64,000 bases of DNA from Pseudoalteromonas rubra (GTDB lineage Bacteria; Pseudomonadota; Gammaproteobacteria; Enterobacterales; Alteromonadaceae), in NCBI RefSeq assembly GCF_000967655.1, contig NZ_JXYA01000054.1:1-64000 (forward strand). The letters run 5' to 3'. The notes under the pieces are model-generated. The model had not been told where the DNA came from. It was given only the letters and a program-made list of their open reading frames with translations, and searched no databases. The position numbers were made by a program, and so were the translations under genes. Shown here piece by piece: positions 1 through 8,325 of this stretch; within the stretch, counting starts at the first letter, position 1, and the number at the start of each line of letters is the position of its first letter.

Positions 1-17
1 AACTGAGCTAATGACCC
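1..17 (-). tRNA. 5' end of a tRNA gene (probably a second tRNA-Lys), cut by the window edge
   Basis: On the minus strand these bases read GGGTCATTAGCTCAGTT, identical to the first 17 bases (acceptor strand and start of the D arm) of the complete tRNA-Lys at 53-128. The rest lies outside the window, so the anticodon cannot be read. A tandem tRNA-Lys pair is the simplest reading; tRNA-Asn or tRNA-Val cannot be excluded. Confidence 0.75.
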
Positions 18-52
18 GCTCGAAGTTACTTAAGTATTACACCAAATTTGAA

Positions 53-128
53 TGGTGGGTCATGATGGACTCGAACCATCGACCAATGGATTAAAAGTCC
101 ACTGCTCTACCAACTGAGCTAATGACCC
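53..128 (-). tRNA. tRNA-Lys (anticodon UUU)
   Basis: The minus strand folds as a 76-base tRNA. The 7-bp acceptor stem is GGGTCAT/ATGACCC, followed by A and an encoded CCA. The anticodon loop CTTTTAA gives anticodon UUU, and the T loop is GGTTCGAGTCC. A 35-base spacer separates it from the next tRNA at 1-17, so the two are probably co-transcribed. Confidence 0.97.
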
Positions 129-183
129 ACTAAATTGTTTCGCTGCAAGAAGTGTGTAACACTATCGGCTGCTGCGGGCGCTT

Positions 184-211
184 ATAATACTTATTTAAAA
201 ATCTTGTGCAA
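184..211 (-). promoter_or_regulatory. sigma-70 promoter of the tRNA-Lys cluster
   Basis: Reading the minus strand, TTGCAC (206-211) and TATTAT (184-189) are 16 bases apart. They are followed by a GC-rich discriminator, GCGCCCGCAGC (171-181). Such a discriminator is typical of stringently controlled stable-RNA promoters. Transcription would start near 177, about 50 bases before the tRNA. Confidence 0.7.
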
Positions 212-286
212 CCGAAATCGCCTGTTTTTTTCAAATTTCGCGTCTAAGCGCCTAATTTTAAATCACTCTGAGAAAATATCCGCCAT

Positions 287-1042
287 TTAGATTTTACTCA
301 GCCGCTCCGTTGCCAGTTTTGCTGCCGTTGTGCTGGGGTATTCTTTGATTAGATTTTCAAACAAGGTCTTCGCTTGTGCAGATTGTCCGGTTTTCTGAAG
401 CAAGGTGCCCAGCTTTAACATCGCATCTGGTCGTTTGTTTGAATCAGCGAATTGGTCAACCACAGTGCGAAAGTGCACCATAGCCTGATCGTCCTGATTT
501 TTTATCGACTGTAGCTGACCCAGCCAGTAATGCGCGTTAGGAATATAGACAGAATTTGGAAACTGCTTGAGGAAGCCTTCAAATTCTGGAATAGCGGCAT
601 CGTAGCGCTTGTCTTTCATGATCAGCGCAACGGCTCTGTCATACGCTTCATTTTCCGACAAGTCTGTGCTTATAGCCTGCGCAGTCGCGCTGTCAGGTGT
701 TACAGCAGGTTGTAACTGCTTGCTTTGTTCATAGACCTGGGTAACTCGCGTCTCTATTTCCTGATAAAGCTCACGCTGGCGCTGCAACACTTTTTCGAGC
801 TTATAACTTTGCTCTTCCGTTACACCACGGATCTGGCTTACTTCATCCTGAAGTTGATCAAGTTGCGTTTGCAGCTCAGCCTGGATCAGATTGCGGTTGC
901 GCATCAGGTTCTCAAGCACAGACAGACGTTGTTCAATAGTTTGGTTAGAACCAGCAGCATCAGATACAGCAGCGGGAGCTGCCCACAATTGGGAGCTCCC
1001 GCTGACTAAGATGATGGCTGCCAAAAAAGTATTCGGCTTCAT
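287..1042 (-). CDS. cpoB: Tol-Pal system protein CpoB (YbgF)
   Basis: Periplasmic coordinator of peptidoglycan synthesis and outer-membrane constriction; in E. coli it binds TolA and PBP1B. The 251-aa protein has a Sec signal peptide (residues 1 to about 22, ending LWAAPA), a coiled-coil trimerisation segment (about 34-110, rich in Q, L and E) and TPR repeats (about 130-251) containing AHYWLGQL and DAMLKLGTLL. It is the last gene of tolQ-tolR-tolA-tolB-pal-cpoB, 15 bases after pal, as in E. coli. No clear U-tailed terminator is visible between its stop and the tRNA promoter. Confidence 0.95.
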   Translation of the reverse strand: MKPNTFLAAIILVSGSSQLWAAPAAVSDAAGSNQTIEQRLSVLENLMRNRNLIQAELQTQLDQLQDEVSQIRGVTEEQSYKLEKVLQRQRELYQEIETRVTQVYEQSKQLQPAVTPDSATAQAISTDLSENEAYDRAVALIMKDKRYDAAIPEFEGFLKQFPNSVYIPNAHYWLGQLQSIKNQDDQAMVHFRTVVDQFADSNKRPDAMLKLGTLLQKTGQSAQAKTLFENLIKEYPSTTAAKLATERLSKI

Positions 1043-1057
1043 AGCATCTCTTTACGA

Positions 1058-1591
1058 TTAGTATACCAGTACCGCGCGGCGGTTCTTAGCAAAGGCTTCT
1101 TCAGTGCGTGCTTTGTCCATTGGCTTTTCTTCACCATAGCTCACAACAGACATTTGGCTATCAGACACGCCCAGGCTCTGCAGGTACTTAGCAACCGCTT
1201 TACCACGGCTTTCACCCAGTGCGATGTTGTACTCAGGCGTACCACGCTCATCAGCGTGACCTTCAATCAATACTTTAACGCTTGGGTTTTTAACCAGGAA
1301 ATCAGCGTGTGCTTGCAGAAGCTCTACGAACTCGCTGCGAACAGTAGACTTGTCGAAATCGAAGTATACGATTTGCTCTTGACGCAACGCTTCATACTTT
1401 TCTTTCAGTAGCTCTTCAGCTGTTTTCTGACGTGTCGCTGTGTTCACATCAACGTTGCTGCCATTGTCCGCAGTTGCTGCGTTTGTTTCGCTGCCAGCGC
1501 CTGCATCAGTGCCCGATGAAGAGCTACATGCAGCCAGCGTCATCACAGGCAACGCGACCAAAAGGGCCTTGAGAGTTTTGTTAAGTTGCAT
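1058..1591 (-). CDS. pal: Peptidoglycan-associated lipoprotein Pal
   Basis: Outer-membrane lipoprotein that binds peptidoglycan and TolB. I start it at 1591 rather than the upstream in-frame codon at 1654: the protein then begins MQLNKTLKALL, gives a clean lipoprotein signal with lipobox LAAC (Cys22) and has an AGGAA ribosome site about 7 bases ahead. The longer version would overlap tolB and bury the signal. The 177-aa product has a Ser/Gly/Asn linker and then an OmpA-like domain (about 70-177) with VYFDFDKSTV, the GHADERGTPEYN motif and ESRGKAVAKYL. Confidence 0.97.
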   Translation of the reverse strand: MQLNKTLKALLVALPVMTLAACSSSSGTDAGAGSETNAATADNGSNVDVNTATRQKTAEELLKEKYEALRQEQIVYFDFDKSTVRSEFVELLQAHADFLVKNPSVKVLIEGHADERGTPEYNIALGESRGKAVAKYLQSLGVSDSQMSVVSYGEEKPMDKARTEEAFAKNRRAVLVY

Positions 1592-1632
1592 CGAGTATAT
1601 TCCTATATCTTTTATAAGTCTTACCAGCAAAA

Positions 1633-2991
1633 TTACTGTAAAAATGGCGACCAAGCTGGTGCCTTAACCTGTCCGTCTAATACCGGCAGGCGGGCCTTAA
1701 AGCGGCCATCCATCGACACCAACGCCAGTACCTGCTTATTATTATGCAAGGTACTATAAATAATCATAGAGCCGTTCGGCGCAATACTCGGTGATTCATC
1801 GAGTCTGGTGCGCGTTAATACCTGAAACAGCCCAGAATCCAATTCTTTCTTGGCAATATGGTAGCGGCCTAATGTACGATTTACCATTACCAGTTGCTTG
1901 CCATCTGGCGTGATTGACCCGGCTAAATTCATATCGCCGTCGAACGTTACACGCCGTGATCTTCCTGTATCTAAATTTAACTTATAAATCTGGGCATTAC
2001 CACCCCTTTCAGAGGTATAGACTATTTCTTTACCATTTGGGTGCCAGGTTGGCTCAGTATCTATACTACGGTGCTTAGTCAGACGTCTTTCTTTGCGCGT
2101 AGCCAGGTCAATTAAATACACTTCAGTTGCACCACCTTTATCCTTCGACAAGACGATCAGCATTTTGGTGCCATCCGGTGAAAACTGCGGTGCGCCATTG
2201 ATGCCAGGGTAGCTGGTTAATATCTCACGTTTACCGGTGTAGATGTCCTGAATATAGATCTGCGACTGACGATTCTCAAATGTGACATACGCCAGCTTGT
2301 TGCCATCAGGAGACCAGGCCGGAGACATCAAAGGCTCTTTAGAGCGAAGCAGTACTTGTTCATTGTAGCCGTCATAGTCTGCAACAACCAGCTGATAAGG
2401 TTTATCCTGCTCTTCTCGCACGATCACATACGCAATCTTAGTACGAAATGCGCCTTTTTCACCCGTCAGGGCTTCATAGACAACGTCGCTGATCTGGTGC
2501 GCATAATAGCGAAAGCTCTGTGCATCAATCACACTTTGGCGCGCCTCAAGAACATGATCCTGGCTTTTCATCAATTTGCCATTGGTCATCATACGAGTTT
2601 CACCACCAGTAATTTGAGCGCGGATCACATCGATCAGCTCATATTTTACCAGATAGCGATTTGCAGGTTGCTGAGTAATGGTTCCAACGACGACTGCTTC
2701 TACACCCAGCTCAACCCAAGCATCGTAATCCACTTCTTCATCGGTGGTCGGCAGCTGAGGCATTTGTTCCTCTGCCACCGGTTTGAACTTACCGCTGCGG
2801 ATCAAGTCAGCGGCAATCACTGAACTCAGCTCGGCAGGTGCCTCGCCATTACCTATGTATTTAAACGGAGCAATCGCAATTGGTCGGGCACTGTCGACCC
2901 CTTCTGTAATTACGATCTCCAGTGCTGCGTAGGCGACCCCTTGCGCAGCGAAAGCCAGAACCAAGAGTAAATTTCTTAAATGGTTGTACAT
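1633..2991 (-). CDS. tolB: Tol-Pal system beta-propeller protein TolB
   Basis: Periplasmic protein that relays TolA energy to Pal. The 452 aa are slightly longer than E. coli TolB. A signal peptide (1 to about 22, ending GVAYA) precedes the N-terminal domain, and a six-bladed propeller follows from about 190, with repeated SPDG/PNG turns such as [40 protein letters not shown] and [12 protein letters not shown]. It lies between tolA (9-base gap) and pal, in operon order. Confidence 0.97.
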   Translation of the reverse strand: MYNHLRNLLLVLAFAAQGVAYAALEIVITEGVDSARPIAIAPFKYIGNGEAPAELSSVIAADLIRSGKFKPVAEEQMPQLPTTDEEVDYDAWVELGVEAVVVGTITQQPANRYLVKYELIDVIRAQITGGETRMMTNGKLMKSQDHVLEARQSVIDAQSFRYYAHQISDVVYEALTGEKGAFRTKIAYVIVREEQDKPYQLVVADYDGYNEQVLLRSKEPLMSPAWSPDGNKLAYVTFENRQSQIYIQDIYTGKREILTSYPGINGAPQFSPDGTKMLIVLSKDKGGATEVYLIDLATRKERRLTKHRSIDTEPTWHPNGKEIVYTSERGGNAQIYKLNLDTGRSRRVTFDGDMNLAGSITPDGKQLVMVNRTLGRYHIAKKELDSGLFQVLTRTRLDESPSIAPNGSMIIYSTLHNNKQVLALVSMDGRFKARLPVLDGQVKAPAWSPFLQ

Positions 2992-3000
2992 GGTCTTCCT

Positions 3001-3942
3001 TTATAGAGTTGGTTTAATCGTCAGGTTAATATTCTTAAGCTGTTCGAAAACATCTTTATTTTCAGAAACCGGTAAGGTATCTGCCATTCTTACTGCACGT
3101 AAAGCGGCTTCACATACCAGCTTATCACCACCAAGCGACTCCGCTTGTGTCACCAGGCCATTAAAGCCAAGACGAATATTCAGCCGACACTGCTTACCTT
3201 TCATCTTTTCATCGATTAACAGGTTAGACTGGATCCGCTGCATGATCAGCGCCTTATATTTGTCCACTTCAGTCAGCACTTGTTGCTGGCGAACTTTGGC
3301 TCGTGCGGCTTGCTCCTGCGCCAGTTGTTCCTGAAGGAGTTGCTCTTGCAGGGCTTTTTGACGTGCTTCTTCAGCTGCCTGCGCCTTACGTTTTGCCTCT
3401 TCTTCTTGTTGCTTACGTTTTGCTTCCGCCTGCCTCAGCCTGTCTTCTTCCGTTTTACGCTTCTCGGCAGCGGCTTTGGCAGCCTGCTCAGCGGCCAATG
3501 CTTCCTGACGCGCTTTTTCAGCCTGCTGGCGTTCTTTGTTTTGAATTTCCTGAGCACGTTTGGCCTGCGCTTCGGCCTTGCGTTTTTCTTCCAGCTTGGC
3601 AAGGCGCTGTTGTTCCAGCTTCTTGATCCTCCTGGCTTCGGCTTCACGGTCTTTTCGGGCCTGCGCCGCACGACGCTCTAAATCACGGATCCTTTGCTCT
3701 TCAGCACGCTTTTGTTGCGCTTCTTTTTCACGTAACTGAGCAATTTTCTGCTCTACTGCTTGCTGATCGACCGAAATGGCTGAAACCGCTTTGACTTCTT
3801 CAATCTCGCTAACCGCCGGGTTGAGCTGAACTTCCATCACACTGGGGCTGGAAAACTGAAAATTAGCCGTTGCGAAGAGTAGCCCGGCTATAGCGAAATG
3901 CAGTAAAAACGACTTAAATATTCCGCTGGTTAAAGCATCCAT
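3001..3942 (-). CDS. tolA: TolA, inner-membrane-anchored energy transducer
   Basis: Links the TolQR motor to Pal across the periplasm. In 313 aa it has one N-terminal membrane segment (about 10-30, FKSFLLHFAIAGLLF), a long Lys/Ala/Glu/Gln coiled-coil domain II (about 57-225) with KAEAQAKRAQE-type repeats, and the globular C-terminal domain III with KGKQCRLNIRLGFNG. The start overlaps the tolR stop by one base (TAATG), so translation is coupled. Several long open frames on the opposite strand here are by-products of the low-complexity coding. Confidence 0.95.
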   Translation of the reverse strand: MDALTSGIFKSFLLHFAIAGLLFATANFQFSSPSVMEVQLNPAVSEIEEVKAVSAISVDQQAVEQKIAQLREKEAQQKRAEEQRIRDLERRAAQARKDREAEARRIKKLEQQRLAKLEEKRKAEAQAKRAQEIQNKERQQAEKARQEALAAEQAAKAAAEKRKTEEDRLRQAEAKRKQQEEEAKRKAQAAEEARQKALQEQLLQEQLAQEQAARAKVRQQQVLTEVDKYKALIMQRIQSNLLIDEKMKGKQCRLNIRLGFNGLVTQAESLGGDKLVCEAALRAVRMADTLPVSENKDVFEQLKNINLTIKPTL

Positions 3943-4370
3943 TAACTGTCCTCAAACGATTTTGTCATTAACCCAACAGACGGCACACCGGCATTTTTCA
4001 AAAAATCCATAAGCAGCAGGACTTCCTGATAAGACACACGACCGGAGCCTTTGATCATCACCGGCGTATCCGGGTTTTGTTGCAATTTAAGCTTGATCAC
4101 AGCAGCTACTTCTACCGCGTCCATGGGCGCTTCCGGATCGGTTCCTACAGAAACATAATAGCGACCTTCAGCATCTATACTGGCGATAATGGGCGGGGCG
4201 TCTTTGGTATCGACCAGATCAGACTCTTCCATCTGTGGTAAATCCACTTTCACACCATGCGTGATCAGTGGCGCCGTAGCCATAAAGATAATTAGCAGCA
4301 CCAGCATAACATCAATGTATGGCACCACATTGATCTCTGCGACCGGGCGTCGTCTCTTATGCTGATACAT
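3942..4370 (-). CDS. tolR: TolR, proton-channel subunit of the Tol motor
   Basis: ExbD/TolR family, 142 aa. The single transmembrane helix (about 14-36) carries the conserved proton-carrying Asp20 in the stretch [17 protein letters not shown], followed by a periplasmic domain ending [12 protein letters not shown]. It overlaps tolQ by 14 bases and tolA by one base, which fits tight translational coupling and controlled stoichiometry with TolQ. Confidence 0.97.
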   Translation of the reverse strand: MYQHKRRRPVAEINVVPYIDVMLVLLIIFMATAPLITHGVKVDLPQMEESDLVDTKDAPPIIASIDAEGRYYVSVGTDPEAPMDAVEVAAVIKLKLQQNPDTPVMIKGSGRVSYQEVLLLMDFLKNAGVPSVGLMTKSFEDS

Positions 4371-5061
4371 TTTGCTTAGCCTCAGTTAAGCTGGCAGCCT
4401 GACGATGCAAAATATTGGCAAACTCTTCCATAAAGTTGATGTAGTTTGACTCGAGCTTTTCTACATTCTTTGCAAAACGGTTATAGGCCATGACCGCCGG
4501 GATCGCCGCAAACAGACCCATGGCTGTTGCTATCAAGGCTTCTGCGATACCAGGCGCAACCATCTGTAGTGTTGCCTGCTTAACTTCACCCAGCGCGATA
4601 AAGGCGTTCATGATCCCCCAGACGGTACCAAACAGACCAATATAAGGGCTGATAGACCCCACAGTTGCCAGGAACGACAGTCCGGACTCTACTTTCTCAA
4701 CTTCACGGGACAACGCAACACGCATAGAACGATGCGTGCCTTCAATGATCATGCTGGCCGATCCGGTGTTTTGCTTTTTATGGCGGGCGAACTCTTTAAA
4801 CCCGGATACAAACAAAGCTTCAAGTCCGCTCGAGCTGCCTGCTCTTGCTGTAATTTCATTATATAACTTGCCCAGGTCCATGCCTGACCAGAACTTTTGT
4901 TCAAACTTCTTCGCATCAGCCAAAGACTGCGCCAGGATACTGCGGCGCTGAAAAATAATGGCCCATGATGCAACTGACATACCGACCAGTGTCAACATCA
5001 CAAGTTGCACGAGGATACTGGCTTCTAAAATGAGATCTATGAAATTAAGTCCCGATTCCAC
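4357..5061 (-). CDS. tolQ: TolQ, proton-channel subunit of the Tol motor
   Basis: ExbB/TolQ family, 234 aa with three membrane helices. Conserved parts are [13 protein letters not shown] and [26 protein letters not shown], which line the proton path. The start codon is GTG (5059-5061), supported by AGGAG nine bases ahead; the first residues read [11 protein letters not shown]. It is the first gene of the tol operon here. The thioesterase gene ybgC, which often precedes tolQ, is absent from the 970 bases upstream. Confidence 0.96.
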   Translation of the reverse strand: MESGLNFIDLILEASILVQLVMLTLVGMSVASWAIIFQRRSILAQSLADAKKFEQKFWSGMDLGKLYNEITARAGSSSGLEALFVSGFKEFARHKKQNTGSASMIIEGTHRSMRVALSREVEKVESGLSFLATVGSISPYIGLFGTVWGIMNAFIALGEVKQATLQMVAPGIAEALIATAMGLFAAIPAVMAYNRFAKNVEKLESNYINFMEEFANILHRQAASLTEAKQNVSA

Positions 5062-5662
5062 GTTGTTATACTCCTAGAAAATAATTGTGTTCTCGGCCAA
5101 GGCAGCCTTCACCGTATTGACTGTAAGCCAGCAAAAATTGCAAGTAGTTTAACCACACTAATAAGGGCTTACAATCTCAATGCCGTAAAATTCACTTAAA
5201 TGCCGATAATTCGCACATTCGTTACCTTGACTCGTATTCTTGCCCGGATAGACAGACGTCAACCCGGTTGCACTTCACACCAAACACCACTGGCATTGGA
5301 CGTCACCATCGGCAAAAAATACCAGTGCCAAAGTTAAACTGCCCTGAATTACAACGCCCGGCGTGTGATTGTGAAAGAAAATTTAAGTGGTCGGAGCTGC
5401 CGACTCCCCTCTGTGTTTATTTATTTATGCAAGCTGCATAAAAGTGTTGTTTTATTCACTATCTGAGAATAAACCCTCAAAATACGATTGGTAATACCAA
5501 TTAACAACAAATAATCTAATATTCACAAATTGAGTATAATAAAGGCAATTCGTTATTTTACATGCACTTGCAGAACATCTTAAGTTCACGATTTGTACAA
5601 TACCTGACTTAAAAAACCCATCTCATTAGTTTTTTTTATAGCAAAACTGTAATTTTTCTAGT

Positions 5663-5691
5663 TTGATAAAATGCGTCAGTGGGCTTATTAT
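5663..5691 (+). promoter_or_regulatory. sigma-70 promoter of candidate sRNA
   Basis: TTGATA (5663-5668) and TATTAT (5686-5691) are separated by exactly 17 bases. A start near 5699 is predicted. The next U-tailed hairpin downstream is at 5850-5876, giving a transcript of about 175-180 bases. Confidence 0.7.
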
Positions 5692-5698
5692 ACTCCCC

Positions 5699-5876
5699 GT
5701 ACTGAGCGAGCAGCATCTCTCAATGCAAATGCACAGTTACTAAGGCAGCAGAATTCTGATTTATTCTGCAGTCATGATGAGAAACTTTTGGATAAAACCT
5801 TAACGGACTCATCAGTTCCCTGGATTACTTCCTTCAACTTGTTGTTTTCGCCCGCACACTGTGCGGGCTTTTTTTT
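5699..5876 (+). ncRNA. Candidate intergenic small RNA (unassigned family)
   Basis: The predicted transcript is about 178 bases long, with a good promoter, two internal hairpins and a strong intrinsic terminator. Hairpin 1 is GCAGAAT/ATTCTGC (5748-5769, 8-base loop). Hairpin 2 is TGATGAG/CTCATCA (5775-5814, 26-base loop with the unpaired run AAACTTTTGGATAAAACC). The terminator is GCCCGCAC/GTGCGGGC plus eight T. An unpaired pyrimidine-rich stretch, ACTTCCTTCAACTTGTTG, sits just before the terminator, where Hfq-dependent RNAs often have seed and Hfq sites. I do not recognise it as 6S, tmRNA, SRP RNA, CsrB, GcvB or RyhB. Expression is inferred, not shown. Confidence 0.6.
5850..5876 (+). terminator. 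Intrinsic terminator of candidate sRNA
   Basis: GCCCGCAC-ACT-GTGCGGGC (5850-5868) is followed by eight T (5869-5876), a near-ideal rho-independent terminator reading on the plus strand. No annotated plus-strand protein gene lies upstream for it to serve. Confidence 0.9.
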
Positions 5877-6031
5877 GCCCGCAATTTCTCGTCTCGTTCG
5901 CACAATTTAATCAGACATCGCCTAACATAGAGCAGACAAATGAGTGTGTAATGGTTCAGCAGGATGAAAGACCCAAGAAACACATGATGTGCTTCTTGGC
6001 AGCCAGGTAGGATTTAGAAAAGTCTGGTCAA

Positions 6032-7039
6032 TCAGTCGTTTGGTTTCGTTAGGTCGAAATGCAGATAGGCCCGATCTGAAACAATTCGCCCTCTGGGAGT
6101 ACGCTGGATAAAGCCCTGCTGGATCAGATAAGGTTCTATTACATCTTCTATGGTCTCACGCTCTTCACCAATCGCGGCAGCCAGGTTATCCAGGCCCACC
6201 GGTCCCCCGGTAAACTTCTCAATAATTGCAAGTAAGTACTTACGATCCATGTAATCAAAGCCACATTTGTCAACGTCGACCATATCCAGCGCCTGACTGG
6301 CAATCACTTCATCGACACTGCCATCTCCTTTTACCTGAGCGAAGTCCCGGACGCGTCTTAGCAAACGGTTCGCAATACGCGGTGTACCACGCGCACGTTT
6401 GGCCACTTCAACCGAGCCGGCGTCACTGATCTCAAGATTCAAGAAATGCGCAGAGCGCGACACAATCGATGCCAGCTCAGCCACAGAATAAAACTCAAGA
6501 CGTTGTACAATGCCGAAACGATCTCTCAGCGGTGAAGTCAGTGATCCTGCTCGGGTTGTTGCCCCCACCAGCGTAAAAGGTGGCAAGTCCAGCTTAATTG
6601 AGCGGGCTGCCGGCCCTTCACCTATCATAATATCGAGCTGGTAATCTTCCATCGCAGGGTAGAGGATCTCTTCAACCTGGGGACTCAGGCGATGTATTTC
6701 ATCAATAAACAACACATCGCCCTGCTCCAGATTGGTCAGCATAGCGGCCAGGTCGCCGGCTTTTTCAAGCACCGGGCCTGAAGTGGTTTTAATATTCACA
6801 CCCAGCTCATTGGCAACAATATTGGCCAGTGTTGTTTTACCTAACCCCGGCGGGCCGAATATCAGCAGGTGGTCCAGTGCTTCTTCACGGCTGCGCGCCG
6901 CTTCGATGAAGATTTCCATCTGCTGCTTTACATGCTGCTGGCCGGTATAGTCCGACAGTAGTTTAGGCCGTATTGCTCTGTCTACGGCCTCTTCACTGCC
7001 CTGCACTTCCGGCTCAATGAGTCTGTCTGCTTCAATCAT
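6032..7039 (-). CDS. ruvB: RuvB, Holliday junction branch-migration helicase
   Basis: AAA+ hexameric motor that drives branch migration with RuvA. In 335 aa it has Walker [10 protein letters not shown] (62-70), Walker [12 protein letters not shown] (110-120), sensor [18 protein letters not shown] and a winged-helix C-terminus ending [16 protein letters not shown]. It follows ruvA by 20 bases and closes the ruvC-ruvA-ruvB operon. A possible SOS box precedes ruvC. Confidence 0.98.
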   Translation of the reverse strand: MIEADRLIEPEVQGSEEAVDRAIRPKLLSDYTGQQHVKQQMEIFIEAARSREEALDHLLIFGPPGLGKTTLANIVANELGVNIKTTSGPVLEKAGDLAAMLTNLEQGDVLFIDEIHRLSPQVEEILYPAMEDYQLDIMIGEGPAARSIKLDLPPFTLVGATTRAGSLTSPLRDRFGIVQRLEFYSVAELASIVSRSAHFLNLEISDAGSVEVAKRARGTPRIANRLLRRVRDFAQVKGDGSVDEVIASQALDMVDVDKCGFDYMDRKYLLAIIEKFTGGPVGLDNLAAAIGEERETIEDVIEPYLIQQGFIQRTPRGRIVSDRAYLHFDLTKPND

Positions 7040-7059
7040 AATTACTTAATCAGCCTTTC

Positions 7060-7677
7060 TTACATCATAGATCTCAGGGCTTCTTTGATCAGCCCCTCAG
7101 TATCCATGCCTGGTTTGCTCACCGCTTTCAAGGCTTTTTGTGCTTGTGCGGGTTTATAGCCTAGCGCAAGTAGTGCTGCCAGCGCATCATCTTCAGGCGT
7201 ATTCGCCACCGTGGGATCTTCCTGAGGCGCTAACACTGCACTATCGCTGAACGGGGTCAGCAGATCATGGCCAAAGTTTTTCAGTTTGTCTTTCATCTCA
7301 AGCACCAAACGCTCAGCGGTTTTCTTGCCTACCCCGGGAATTTTCACCAAAGTAGACGCATCGCCCTGATTGACACAATGAACAAACTGTTCCGCCGACA
7401 TACCCGACAAAATTGCCAGTGCCAGCTTGGGGCCAACACCATTGGCCTTGATCAACTCACGAAACAACGCCCGCTCAGTTTTGTGGTTAAAGCCAAATAA
7501 TAATTGCGCATCCTCACGCACCACAAAATGAGTATAGATGGTTGCTTCATTACCCGTCTGCGGCAATTCATAAAAACACGTCATCGGCATTTGCACTTCA
7601 TAGCCGACGCCACTCACCTCTAACAGGATCTCAGGTGGCTGTTTTTCTACTAAAAGACCTTTGAGTCTGCCTATCAT
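7060..7677 (-). CDS. ruvA: RuvA, Holliday junction DNA-binding subunit
   Basis: Tetrameric junction-binding partner of RuvB, 205 aa. An N-terminal OB fold ([21 protein letters not shown]) is followed by two helix-hairpin-helix motifs ([14 protein letters not shown] and [16 protein letters not shown]). A flexible linker leads to domain III ([20 protein letters not shown]), which contacts RuvB. It starts 2 bases after the ruvC stop. Confidence 0.98.
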   Translation of the reverse strand: MIGRLKGLLVEKQPPEILLEVSGVGYEVQMPMTCFYELPQTGNEATIYTHFVVREDAQLLFGFNHKTERALFRELIKANGVGPKLALAILSGMSAEQFVHCVNQGDASTLVKIPGVGKKTAERLVLEMKDKLKNFGHDLLTPFSDSAVLAPQEDPTVANTPEDDALAALLALGYKPAQAQKALKAVSKPGMDTEGLIKEALRSMM

Positions 7678-7679
7678 AA

Positions 7680-8201
7680 TTACCTCAATCTTCCTCGTAC
7701 GGTTTTTTTCGCATTGCCAGCCAGCTTGATCAGATTTTGCTCTGAATGTGCATGACAGATGGCGATGGCCAGCGCATCAGCAGCATCGGCCTGGGGAGTG
7801 CCAGGAAGCTTTAATAGCCGTTTGACCATTTCCTGAACCTGCGACTTATTCGCCCCGCCGGTACCAACCACGGCTTGTTTAACCTGCCGGGCCGAATATT
7901 CAAATACCTCAATCTCTTTCATGGTGGCAGCGACGATGGCAGCCCCCCGTGCCTGACCTAGTTTTAAAGCGGAATCTGGATTATGTGCCATAAAGACTTG
8001 CTCAATGGCAAACCCCTGTGGATTAAACTGCTCGATGATCTGGCTAACGCCCTGATAAATCATCTGCAGTCGTTGTGGAAATGGCTTATCACCAAGTCGG
8101 ATACAGCCACTGCCCAGATACTGAAACTGACTCCCCTGGCGCTGAACTACACCATACCCGGTCAGCCTGGAGCCTGGATCTATGCCTAAAATTACTGCCA
8201 A
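7680..8201 (-). CDS. ruvC: RuvC, Holliday junction resolvase
   Basis: Homodimeric endonuclease that cuts junctions paired by RuvAB. The 173-aa protein keeps the four acidic catalytic residues: Asp8 (ILGIDPGS), Glu67 (FAIEQVF), Asp139 and Asp142 ([14 protein letters not shown]). It is first in the operon ruvC-ruvA-ruvB, with a LexA-like box about 42 bases ahead of the start. Confidence 0.98.
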   Translation of the reverse strand: MAVILGIDPGSRLTGYGVVQRQGSQFQYLGSGCIRLGDKPFPQRLQMIYQGVSQIIEQFNPQGFAIEQVFMAHNPDSALKLGQARGAAIVAATMKEIEVFEYSARQVKQAVVGTGGANKSQVQEMVKRLLKLPGTPQADAADALAIAICHAHSEQNLIKLAGNAKKTVRGRLR

Positions 8202-8242
8202 GGCGCATACTCTCGTTGTTTTTTCGCTATCATGCCAAAATA

Positions 8243-8258
8243 CTGTATGAATTTCCAG
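8243..8258 (-). promoter_or_regulatory. Candidate LexA (SOS) box upstream of ruvC
   Basis: The plus strand reads CTGTATGAATTTCCAG, a CTGT-N8-CCAG element with one mismatch in the second half-site (ACAG expected). It lies 42 bases before the ruvC start, where a LexA operator would be expected for a damage-inducible ruv operon. The imperfect half-site makes it a moderate-confidence call. Confidence 0.5.
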
Positions 8259-8280
8259 TTACCTTGGGTTTACAGAATAA

Positions 8281-8309
8281 AAAAAAGCGGCATAATCGCC
8301 GCTTTTTTT
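8281..8309 (-). terminator. Intrinsic terminator of aspS
   Basis: A6-GCGGC-ATAATC-GCCGC-T7 forms a hairpin with A and U tails on both sides, so it could work in either direction. It lies 17 bases beyond the aspS stop on the minus strand and separates aspS from ruvC. Confidence 0.9.
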
Positions 8310-8325
8310 ATTCCTTTAGCTGTCG

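Larger units (their letters stand above)
5062..6031. other. 970-base intergenic region between tolQ and ruvB
   Basis: No convincing protein gene. 5062-5640 should hold the tolQ promoter and is otherwise AT-rich with no recognisable coding remnant. 5663-5876 holds a complete plus-strand transcription unit (promoter, three hairpins, terminator) annotated separately as a candidate sRNA. 5877-6031 is short spacer before the ruvB stop. A 79-codon open frame at 5671-5910 runs through the promoter and terminator and is not credible as a gene. Confidence 0.8.

Noticed and set aside
2356-2823. 155-codon plus-strand frame opposite tolB
   Set aside because: Antisense shadow of a conserved gene in the middle of a tight operon.
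3280-3681. Long plus-strand frames opposite tolA rich in Leu, Phe and Cys
   Set aside because: They mirror the Lys/Glu/Ala/Gln repeats of TolA domain II; no start signals and no family resemblance.
5490-5510. ATACCAATT-type short motif, also near 54462
   Set aside because: Two scattered occurrences of a short AT-rich word are not enough to call a repeat family.
5671-5910. 79-codon plus-strand open frame upstream of ruvB
   Set aside because: It begins inside the sRNA promoter spacer, runs through the terminator hairpin, has no ribosome site and an uncharacteristic composition.
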